DNA of 64,000 bases from Clarkia xantiana subsp. parviflora. Taxonomy: Eukaryota > Streptophyta > Magnoliopsida > Myrtales > Onagraceae. The stretch spans positions 36,534,756-36,598,755 of the forward strand of contig JAPTYO010000009.1 of NCBI GenBank assembly GCA_036873135.1, written 5' to 3'. Position numbers and translations under genes: made by a program. The number at the start of each line of letters is the position of its first letter. Within the stretch, counting starts at the first letter, position 1. A model generated the notes under the pieces. It was given only the letters and a program-made list of their open reading frames with translations, had not been told where the DNA came from and ran no database searches. Positions 22,970-32,215 of this stretch are shown here, piece by piece.

Positions 22970-25791
22970 TTAAGCTCGGTCCTCGGATGCTTTAGGGTCG
23001 GATGCTGGATCTTCAGAGGGCTTCGGAGGGGCAGGATCGGAGGGATCTGTAGGAGGGTCGTCGGCGTCTTCAGAGGAGCTCTCCGACGGGAGGCTAAAGT
23101 ACCTTTCTGCTGCTCGGCCGAGAATCTTGGACTTCCTCAGGTCGATGGAGTCCCCGTAGGTTTCGTTAAGCTCTTCAACAATGTCAAGGAAGGAATTCTG
23201 CAAATCTTCCTGACAATGCTTCGCCGCATCTGCTTTGAAGTCCTCCGAGCTCCGATATTCTTCGCGGCCCTGGACCCTCGCATTTGCTATTTGGGCGGAA
23301 CGCTCCGCCTTTTCCTCCTCCAGCTCCGCGATGACCCTCTGCTTCTCAAGCTTCAGCCGATCAGCAGTTTCCTTCAATTCCGCTTTATCAAAGGCAGCCT
23401 GACTCCGATCAGCTAAGGCCGTTTGCTGCTCCCGCCTAAGCGAGCTCTCAAGGCTTAGAATCCGCCTTTGCTGGGATTGAGCCTCTTGAACAAGCTTGGC
23501 CTTACCCTCCTCGGCCTGCTGCCTACCCTCCTCGGCATGCTGCCTACCCTCCTCGGCCTGCTGCCAACCTTCTTCGGCCTGCTTTCTGCCCTCCTCCGCT
23601 CGGAGCCTTGACGCCTCGGAGGTGGCCAGGTCCTCCTGGAGCTTGGTCAAGCTCTCGAGGTTGGAGTTGGCCTGTTCTTGCTCCAAAGCCTCCTGCAGGG
23701 ACAGGATGTAGCCGAAGCAACGATCCTGGTCCGCCATTTCCTGAGGACAAATACAGCTTAGTATTTAAAAATCGGAATACTTTCAGATGAACAAAAGCAA
23801 AGTGTAACCTACCTCTATCCGACGGACGGCCATTCGACGGATGTCCGCCTTGATGTCTTCCCCTTCCAGCGAAAGGGGGCGCCTCAGTGAGGGTGGGATC
23901 GAGCCCGACACCAAGTGCAAGGCCAAGTTCTCCTCCTGGCACCCCCGATGTAGAGAATCTCCTGTAGAGACTCCACCGGCCTCCAAGGCTCCGCACTCTG
24001 GTCCGAAGAGAAGGCCTGGTAGTACTCTCCATCCAAGGGGAATGGAGGTACTACCAGACGAGCTCCCCCATCTTCACTTGTCCGGGCTTCGGGGGTCGCG
24101 CCCCTAACTGGTGACGATGGTGGCATGAAGGGGAGTGGGGACGTCTCCTTACCAGGTGACTTAGCAGGAGTCGACCTCGATTTTCCTCGGAGGATTAGGC
24201 CTTCCTCCTCAGCTTGGTCCTCGGAGGGGGAGTCCTCCAAGCTAATCACCCGACCAAATTCGCCACGGACTTCCGTCGGGGCATCATCCACCCCCGGCTC
24301 CGCTGCAGGCACGGGGTCTGAGGCAGGTGCAGTAGAGGCGACGTCCGTGTGACCTGCAGCGGGGCGAACAAGGTGAGGAAGTAAATTGGCATCGGTATAC
24401 CAAATTAGACAACGCTCCACATATCTCTCGCAGCCAAAAAAGTCATAGCAACTCGCTTCGAGGACGTGTGGAGTTTCCCCTCGGAGAACATTGTTGACAT
24501 CCCTGATCCGCCCTTCCATGTCGGAGGCCTGAAGGTCTTGAGGAACCAACTCTCTATATCTTTTTATAGCACGAAAAACTTCCTTACCTTCCTTTTCGGA
24601 ACGGACGCCGAAGGCGGCCCTAACCACGTCCGCATTAGTTTGCCCATCGGGTGTGGGGGCAGACCTTGGTGCCTCGGAGGTCTTCTTCTTCTTCCGAGAC
24701 GGCTCCGACGCGGCGGAGGATTTTCTCCTGGATGAGGACTTCTTCTTACGCTTCAGCGAATGGGAGGCATCAGTATCCTCCTGAAACAGATGGGCGGTCA
24801 GCGATGATCGAGGGGCTGTAAGCAGTGGAAACAAGAAATAATTAGAAGATTACCTAGAAAATTACATTGGAAACGCCATCACGAATTTTTCCCCCGGCTT
24901 CGGGATCAATCAGCATAATGGAAATTTTTATCCGCTGTCGGTCAGTGACAGAAGTGGCCTCGAAGGGCTGATAACCCTCCTCCCAGCGACGGGCTTAGAT
25001 GAGCATCAAGGCCCTCTTGGTCTGCTCCGACCATGTACGGAAGGGCACAGGAGGATCAGCTTCCACGGCGGTCTTCGGCCACTCGATGGGACCAGGCTTG
25101 ATGAAAAAATACTGTTCTTTCCAGTTGGCATTGTCATGCCCCTTATCGTGGATGATGGCCCGTTCCTTGCAAATCCTCCAGGACACCTTCCTATCCCAGC
25201 CCATCTCCTTATACTGCTCGTCGGTCCCCTCGGGTTGGCGGGGGGTAAAGGAGCAGATCCCATCTTTGTTACAGGTCATCTTGTAGAGGACCCGCCAAAG
25301 CTCCAGAGTATAGCTCCAGTCCTCTTTGTTGATATCACACCACACTTGGAAGGCAATCCATGTACGGATTGCGTGTGGAGAGAAGGTCGTGGGGTAAGTT
25401 TTGTAGTGGTTGCATAGCTCCACCCAACTCGGACAAAAAGGAAGTCAGATTCCCGCACGAATTTGCCCTGGGGAGATGAACACCTCGTCTCCTTTGGGGA
25501 GCGTAACCCGGGTGTCGCGAGGATTGGATTGGAATTGCTCGTAGGGATAGCGAGCCCCGAAGGAGGATTCGAAGATACCACATTCTATGCAAGCCCTATC
25601 GTAGTAAATAGGCACAAGCGAGTTCTTGAGATACTTGAAGACGAAAGGTGGTCCAACAGGAGAAGACCCGCTGTTGGTGGCAAATCCCTCGGCTGAAAAT
25701 CGTCGAGGGAAGGAAGGAGGGGAAATTGAAACCTAAGAAGATCAAAGATGAAAGAAAAAAGGGCAATAAGGTGAAAAATCTTACCAGACAT
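22970..25791 (-). pseudogene. Antisense gene of the Tat element, copy 1 (Transposase_28-like, coiled coil)
   Basis: Spliced gene on the strand opposite to pol. Exon 1 is seven bases (ATGTCTG, 25791-25785), then about 25692-24883, 24815-23813 and 23740-22970. Exon 2 encodes the domain known as putative gypsy-type transposon (VELCNHYKTYPTTFSPHAIR, WKEQYFFIKPGP). Exon 3 has a Lys/Arg-Ser-rich part and RGETPH...YVERCLIWYTD. Exon 4 is a long Glu/Ala/Gln coiled coil with RKQAEEG-type repeats and a Pro/Ser/Asp tail. Three lesions: TGA at 25447-25445 (where the fourth element has CGG-type Arg), TAA at 24997-24995 (CAA in copy 2), and one lost base near 23954. Function is unknown. Confidence 0.75.
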
Positions 25792-26374
25792 GGTGACTGA
25801 GGCCTTGATCGGAAAAATCTGGGTGCTGGAAGCGCCGGTGAAACCTTGAAGTATGAAGAATTAGGGCTCTTGGGATCGCAGAGAAGAAGAAGTAAAGGAA
25901 AAGTGAAACAATGTCTGGGTTTAGGGTTTTATAAGAGAAGGAAAAGAGAACTGAAGGGGTGGGCAATCTGAGCCATAGAATTCAAAACGATTCAATCAGA
26001 ATCGTCCAAAGTGAAACGTGCTAATTCGAAGAAGGCGAAACGGTTTCAATCTGAACCGTCAGGGCGCATGGGACAGATAAGACAGGAATGATGACGTACC
26101 GGGGTGGTTGAAAAGTGCTTTTTCAGAAAGCAGGCGTGCAGAACCCGAGACGTTCCTTCACCTTCTATCAGCATTTAATGCTGGTCTGATCAAGAAATCC
26201 CCTCGAATCCAAGCAGGATCCCAAAAGATCTTGAAGAGATCCGAGGCAAAGGCCTCCGACAAAAGTAGGGCAATGGCCTCCGATGTTTTAAACAAAGACC
26301 CCCGACTGGGATGTTGAAGGGTCCGATATTGAAAGACGCGACGCACTATAAGTCCCTCACGCCTTGGGGGCAAA
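25792..26374 (-). promoter_or_regulatory. Promoter region of the antisense gene, between its ATG and the LTR
   Basis: A TATA box lies at 25928-25934 (minus: CTTATAAAACCCTAAAC), about 140 bases before the ATG. The fourth gypsy element has CTATAAAACCCTAG in the same place (57507-57513). Both also share a TTTCTGAAAA...GCACTTTTC-like motif (here around 26111-26133) and a GGTTCAGATT-like motif upstream. On the plus strand the segment ends in the polypurine tract at about 26363-26374. Confidence 0.65.
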
Positions 26375-27005
26375 TGATGGGCCCCGCCTAAGGCCGTTAG
26401 GCCCCTTAACGATTGACGAACGGCGACTAGGCCCGTTGGGCTAGGAGCTGGGTTGCTGGAAGGCCAAGGGCTCCGACAGACGGAGGCCCCGACGTGGAAT
26501 AACCCCGAGTGAGTACAGCCTCGATAGGGGAAAGCCCCGATGTTATCGGACCTGGACGTGGTCGGTCCCGATAAGGGAGTTGACATCACTCCCCGACAGA
26601 GAATCCTCAATGATCCAACTTGGGAGTCTCCGATAATGATCGAGACCCCCAAATGAGGGCACAATCCCGGAAACCTCGCCATGATCACAGTAGTGATATA
26701 ATGGGCGAGATATGTGGGATACACACATCTGTACAGATACGTGGCGAGATATACGGCGAGATATGTGGGATAGTGGATCACAATCCAACCGCCTAATCAG
26801 GTAACTGAGATAGCCTTCCCCCTATAAAAGGAGGGAAGTTATCCCAGGTTAAGGTTACGTTTTACATACAGACACATACTGCTTGCTGGGTTGATCACCG
26901 TACTTACGTTAAACATCGGAGAGGGATTCTGGGCCATCGCCCTCTATTCCCCTTCTGCAGGATTGCGAGGAGCTAAGGAATCCGTCACCGTAACCGGAGT
27001 TCCTG
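26375..27005 (+). repeat. Second LTR of the composite, 3' end missing
   Basis: Matches the first 631 bases of 19555-20198 with two differences seen. It stops at GTTCCTG, 13 bases short of the LTR end, and continues into gag coding sequence with no primer site. As U3 and R look intact it could still promote transcription of the downstream pol frame. Confidence 0.9.
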
Positions 27006-30000
27006 GCCATCCGTACCTTCCTGAAAAACCTCAATCCCCCCTACGGCTCCGACTTACTTCACAGTGTCGCGGCCAAAAACGTCTGGAACATGGAGGCGCT
27101 TCAGGCGAGGGTAAAACAGCAAATCGACGTCCAAGAGTCGAAGATCGCTGCCGGAGAGTTGGCTCCTCCCAAGGGGCGCGAAGGAAAGCAGTTGTTCAAA
27201 CCATTGGACAACCAACACAAGAAGGATAGCTCCGAGGGTAGTCGGAGTCGTGGACGCTCCGATCGGAGGGAGGATAGGCGTCCGACCAAGAGGGACAGTC
27301 AGAGGGAGGAGTTTACCCCCCTCAACAGGCCTTTGAAAGAGGTCTTGGCGGTAATGGAGAAGCAAGGCCTCGCTCGTTTCCCCAAGAGGAAGGAAGGAGA
27401 AAAGTTGGGCTCCCGCACCGACCGTTACTGCCGATTTCATCGGGCTCCTGGTCACGACACTGACCAGTGTCGGGAGCTGAAGAAGGAAATAGAGAAGCTT
27501 ATCCAGAGGGGTAAGCTGAAGGAGTTCGTGGGAGATTCGCGCTGCAAGCCCCGTTCCCGATCTCGGTCGAGATCCAAATCTCGATCGAGGTCCCCAAGGA
27601 AGAGAAGGTCCGACGCAGAGCCTTCGGAGGGCCCAGCAGGGTCCCGACAAAAGAGGGTTATTAATGTGATCCATGGAGGGTTCGCAGCAGGAGGAGACAC
27701 ATCGTCTTCTCGGGAGCGTTACGCCAACCAGGTGCCCGTAGCAGTGGTTTTGGGAAAAAGGTCTCGGTCATGGACCCCGAAGGAGGAGATGGAGATCACC
27801 TTCTCGGCGAAGGATCTGGAGGGAGTAGAGACCCCCCACGAGGATGCCCTAGTCGTGACATTGGATGTAGGGGGATTCGAAATGAAGAGGATCCTCATTG
27901 ATGGAAGAAGCTCCTCCGACATCCTCTTCTCCGACGCCCTGGAGCAGATGGGGAAGAAGAAGAAAGACCTACGGGAGGTTAACTTCCCGATGGTAGGATT
28001 TTGCGGCACAACCTCTTATCCGTTGGGGGTTATTACGCTGCCTGTGTGGTTCGGTGGTGGCTGGAAGATGGAGAAGAGAGATGTGGAGTTCGTGGTGGTC
28101 GAATCCACAGGGACGTACAATGCGATCATTGGAAGAACCACTATCAACCCGCTGATGGCGGTAGCCTCGACTGTCCATCAGAAACTGAAGTTCCCAACTG
28201 AGAATGGGGTCGGCGAAGTGAAGGGCGACCAGGTGGCGTCGAGACGATGCTATGTCAACGCCACAAGGAGATCGAGGAAGGAGGCTATGTCGGTTCCTCA
28301 GACAGACACCGATCCTCGAGAGGAGTTTGGGCGTCCCGCCCCCATGGAGGACCTAAAAGAAGTCGAGATAGATGGGCCCGAGAGGAGGGTAAAGATCGGG
28401 TCCGCCCTATCCGAGGAAAAGGCTCAGGAGTTGATCGCGCTATTGAAAGAATTCAAGGAGTTATTTGCCTGGTCCCCGAGCGATATGCCGGGAATCAGTC
28501 GGGACGTGATCCAACATGAATTGAATATCGACCCCACGATCAAGCCGATCGCGCAGAAGAGACGTCCGATGGGAACAGACAAAAGGATTGCAATCCAGCA
28601 GGAGGTTGGCAGGTTGCTCGACGCTGGATTCATTAGGGAGATCCGATTCCAAACTTGGGTAGCCAACCCAGTACTGGTGAGGAAGAGCAACGGGAAGTGG
28701 CGGATGTGTGTCGACTTCCGCGACTTGAACAAAGCTTGCCCGAAGGACTGTTATCCGCTCCCGCGGATCGACCAATTGGTGGATGCTACATCGGGGCACG
28801 AGCTGCTAAGCTTTATGGATGCTTATTCTGGTTATAACCAGATAAAGATGGCGAAAAAGGATGCCCCACATACCGCCTTTTACGCTGACAGTGAAGTCTT
28901 CCAGTACGACGTCATGCCTTTCGGCCTGGTGAATGCGGGGGCGACATATCGGAGGATGGTGAACAAACTGTTCGGGGATATGATTGGGAGTACCATGGAA
29001 GCCTATGTAGATGACATGCTGGTGAAGTCCCGACAAGCATCAGACCACGTTGGTAACTTAGCAATGGCTTTCGAAAGGATGAAACTACACCAAGTCCGCC
29101 TGAATCCAGCCAAATGTGCTTTCGGAGTACATTCAGGGAAATTCTTAGGCTTCATGGTGAGCCAGAGGGGGATCGAGGTGAATCCCGAAAAACTAAGGGC
29201 GATAGAGGAGATGCACTCCCCAACAAACCATAGGGAGGTGCAAGTGCTGAACGGTCGACTGGCTTCGATGAATCGCTTCCTATCCAAGGCGAGCGACCGG
29301 GCGATGCCATTTTTCAATGTGTTGAGGGCTAACCGACAGTTCGAATGGACCACCGAATGTGAGGAGGCGTTCCAAGCGCTCAAACAACATCTCCGCACCC
29401 TCCCACCACTTGCGAAGCCAGCTCCAGGCGAGCCGCTCTATCTTTACTTGGCTGTTTCTTCGTTTGCAATAAGCTCTGTTTTAGTTAAAGTTGTCGAGGG
29501 CAATCAGATCCCCGTCTATTATGTAAGCAAGGCGTTTGCCAAGAGTGAAATGAATTACCCTCCGATTGAGAAGTACCTCTTTGCGTTGATTATTACCGCT
29601 AGAAAGTTACGGCCATACTTCCATGCGCATGAAATTACGGTGTTGACTGATCAGCCATTGAAACACTTCTTGAACCGGCCTGATGCGTCGGGGAGACTAG
29701 TAAAGTGGGCCGTGGAACTTAGCGAGTTTCGAATTCATTTCGCTCCGAGAACAGCTATCAAAGGGCAGGCATTGGCCGACTTTATAGTTGAATCTACTGT
29801 TCCCGATCCTGAAGCAACGGAAACAGTAGAGGGGGCAACAGAGAATACTAAAGGGGTCCCGACGATGGAGCAGTCGGAACAACCAAATAAGGAGAACACC
29901 TGGGAGTTGTACACGGATGGCTCCTCAAGCTCGGATGGATCCGGTGCGGGGTTCGTATTGATTCCGCCAGGCGGGGCGGAGCCACTTCGATATGCATTGG

Positions 30001-31661
30001 CCCTAACATTTAGAGCCACCAATAACGAGGCGGAGTATGAAGCTCTTATAACGGGGCTGAAAATCGCAAAGGGCACTGGAATTGAACATTTGAAGGTGAA
30101 GTGTGATGCTAGCCTGATTGTAAATCAGGTCCGGGGGCAGTATGGAGCAAAGAACCCGATCATGAAGAAGTATCTTCAGGAGGCTAGGACCTTGAAGGAG
30201 AGCTTCAAAAGCTTCGATATCGAGGCAATTCCGAGGGGAGAGAATGTGGAGGCTGACGCCTTGAGCAAATTTGCCTTGGGGGCACCTTTGGAAGAGAGTC
30301 GGAAGATACACTTCTTGGAGAAGGTGATTCTATCGACCACCGATCCGTCGGAGGTGTGCGCTATCGGAACAGGGTCAGAGGAGGAACCCACTTGGATGAC
30401 CCCGATAATTGTGTACTTAGCTACGGGGGCACTTCCTGAAGATAAAGTGGCAGCGGAGCGACTGCGACGAATTTCAATTAATTACGCGATGGTGGATAAT
30501 CAGTTGTACAAGAAGGGTCTGCTTTCGACGCCTTTCTTGAAATGCGTGGCCGAACCCGATACGACTCGGATTCTGAGAGAATTGCATGAAGGAGTCGCAG
30601 CCTGTCACGAAGGCGCTCGATCTATCCTGAGGAAGGCGCTGAACTTGGGATATTATTGGCCTACGATGAATAAGGAAGCAACGGCGCTTGTTCGATCCTG
30701 TGACGCGTGTCAGAGATATGCTTCGAATATCACAGCCCCCGCTGCTGATTTGATGCCCATTGGGAGTGCTTGGCCCTTCGCACAGTGGGGCATTGACTTG
30801 GTGGGACCCCTTCCGAAAGCAAAGAGCCAGTGCACACATTTGCTTGTCGCGATTGACTACTTCTCGAAGTGGATCGAGGCTAAGCCGTTAGCCAAAACAA
30901 CAGCGGGACATATTATTAAGTTCCTTCAGACCCGAATTTTGTCGAGATATGGGGTGCCGAAGGTGATCATCAGTGACAATGGTCCTCCGTTTAACGGGGT
31001 TCAGTTGGAGAAGTTCCTAGACGAGTTTGGTATCGAGCATCGGACGGCATCCGTACACCACGCCCAGACCAATGGGCAGGTGGAGGCTGCCAACAAAATC
31101 GTGATGGAGGGCTTGAAGAAGAGGGTTTATGCTTTGGACGGAAAATGGCTGGACGAACTGGAGAACGTATTGTGGGCGGTCCGAACGACACCCAAACGGT
31201 CAACAGGTGAAACCCCGTTTGCACTTGTCTATGGGACGGAGGCGGTCGCTCCCGTGGAAATCGCTGTGGCGTCCCATCGAACCAGAAGCTATGAGCCCTC
31301 GACAAGTCCAGAAAGAGCCAAGATAGGACCTTTGACGAATGACGAAACAAGGCGCCGGGAGTTATCCTTGCTAGAGGAAAAACGGCTGGAGGCCGACATA
31401 GCGCAAGCTCGGATGCGTTTGGCGACGGCCAGGTACTACAATCGGAAGGTCAAGTCGCGACAGTTCTACGCGGGAGAACTGGTCCTACGTCGGAATGAGT
31501 TCGCCCTACAAGATCGGATCAACAAGATGTCCCCGAAGTGGGAAGGGCCTTACAAGATCGTAGGCATGCCGGCCCCGAATGCTTACAAGTTAGAAGACCT
31601 CGATGGAAAGGTATTAAGAAACACCTTTAGTGGTGAACATCTGAAGAAATGTCATGTTTGA
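27006..31661 (+). CDS. gypsy polyprotein: gag C-terminus, protease, RT, RNase H, integrase
   Basis: One open frame; from the first Met at 27090 it is 1523 residues. In order from that Met: zinc knuckle CRFHRAPGHDTDQC (about 112), Arg/Ser-rich stretch, aspartic protease (about 265, LIDGRSSSD), reverse transcriptase with FMDAYSGYNQ and AYVDDMLVKS (about 640), RNase H starting YTDGSS (about 940), integrase with HHCC (1165-1210) and DDE residues in GIDLVGP, DNGPPFNG and NGQVEAANK. It reverse-transcribes and integrates element RNA. The protease motif has DGR where the other two elements have DGG, which may impair it. The first half of gag and the primer site are missing, so the copy is not autonomous although pol is open. 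Confidence 0.92.
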   Translation, partial: AIRTFLKNLNPPYGSDLLHSVAAKNVWNMEALQARVKQQIDVQESKIAAGELAPPKGREGKQLFKPLDNQHKKDSSEGSRSRGRSDRREDRRPTKRDSQREEFTPLNRPLKEVLAVMEKQGLARFPKRKEGEKLGSRTDRYCRFHRAPGHDTDQCRELKKEIEKLIQRGKLKEFVGDSRCKPRSRSRSRSKSRSRSPRKRRSDAEPSEGPAGSRQKRVINVIHGGFAAGGDTSSSRERYANQVPVAVVLGKRSRSWTPKEEMEITFSAKDLEGVETPHEDALVVTLDVGGFEMKRILIDGRSSSDILFSDALEQMGKKKKDLREVNFPMVGFCGTTSYPLGVITLPVWFGGGWKMEKRDVEFVVVESTGTYNAIIGRTTINPLMAVASTVHQKLKFPTENGVGEVKGDQVASRRCYVNATRRSRKEAMSVPQTDTDPREEFGRPAPMEDLKEVEIDGPERRVKIGSALSEEKAQELIALLKEFKELFAWSPSDMPGISRDVIQHELNIDPTIKPIAQKRRPMGTDKRIAIQQEVGRLLDAGFIREIRFQTWVANPVLVRKSNGKWRMCVDFRDLNKACPKDCYPLPRIDQLVDATSGHELLSFMDAYSGYNQIKMAKKDAPHTAFYADSEVFQYDVMPFGLVNAGATYRRMVNKLFGDMIGSTMEAYVDDMLVKSRQASDHVGNLAMAFERMKLHQVRLNPAKCAFGVHSGKFLGFMVSQRGIEVNPEKLRAIEEMHSPTNHREVQVLNGRLASMNRFLSKASDRAMPFFNVLRANRQFEWTTECEEAFQALKQHLRTLPPLAKPAPGEPLYLYLAVSSFAISSVLVKVVEGNQIPVYYVSKAFAKSEMNYPPIEKYLFALIITARKLRPYFHAHEITVLTDQPLKHFLNRPDASGRLVKWAVELSEFRIHFAPRTAIKGQALADFIVESTVPDPEATETVEGATENTKGVPTMEQSEQPNKENTWELYTDGSSSSDGSGAGFVLIPPGGAEPLRYALALTFRATNNEAEYEALITGLKIAKGTGIEHLKVKCDASLIVNQVRGQYGAKNPIMKKYLQEARTLKESFKSFDIEAIPRGENVEADALSKFALGAPLEESRKIHFLEKVILSTTDPSEVCAIGTGSEEEPTWMTPIIVYLATGALPEDKVAAERLRRISINYAMVDNQLYKKGLLSTPFLKCVAEPDTTRILRELHEGVAACHEGARSILRKALNLGYYWPTMNKEATALVRSCDACQRYASNITAPAADLMPIGSAWPFAQWGIDLVGPLPKAKSQCTHLLVAIDYFSKWIEAKPLAKTTAGHIIKFLQTRILSRYGVPKVIISDNGPPFNGVQLEKFLDEFGIEHRTASVHHAQTNGQVEAANKIVMEGLKKRVYALDGKWLDELENVLWAVRTTPKRSTGETPFALVYGTEAVAPVEIAVASHRTRSYEPSTSPERAKIGPLTNDETRRRELSLLEEKRLEADIAQARMRLATARYYNRKVKSRQFYAGELVLRRNEFALQDRINKMSPKWEGPYKIVGMPAPNAYKLEDLDGKVLRNTFSGEHLKKCHV

Positions 31662-32215
31662 CAAATAAGTCGTCCGTAGAGGCGTGAAGATGTAATTAAG
31701 TCGCCCTGAGTGGTGCATGCTATGTTAAAGACATCAATAAAGAGGTTACTTCTGATCAAAGTATTCCTAAGTTGTTCTCGATACATTAAAAAGCGTCATA
31801 GGATGTCCGAAAAATCCTTAAGTTTTTAAGGTTCGATTAAAAAGCGTCATAGGACGTCCGAAAAATCCTTAAGTTTTTAAGGTTCAATTAAAAAGCGTCA
31901 TAAGACGTCCGAAAAATCCTTAAGTTTTTAAGGTTCAATTAAAAAGCGTCATAGGACGTCCGAAAAATCCTTAAGTTTTTAAGGTTCGATTAAAAAGCGT
32001 CATTGGACGTCCGAAAAATCCTTAAGTTTATAAGGATCGATTAAAAAGCGTCTTAGGACGACGGAAAGCCTTAAGGTTCTTAGGGTCCGACAAAAGCGTT
32101 ATGAAGAATATAATGTAGCCGGAAATGATATTAATAAAAGGCTCGTCGAAGGCCTAAGAAGTTCCATACAAGAGAGATAACGATAAAAGACTACAAGGAC
32201 TTAAGTTGTAACAAA
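31662..32215 (+). repeat. 3' non-coding region with 51-bp tandem repeats, second copy
   Basis: About six units, 31787-32085, otherwise as at 22494-22850. The pol stop is followed by a stretch identical in both copies up to the array. Confidence 0.88.
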
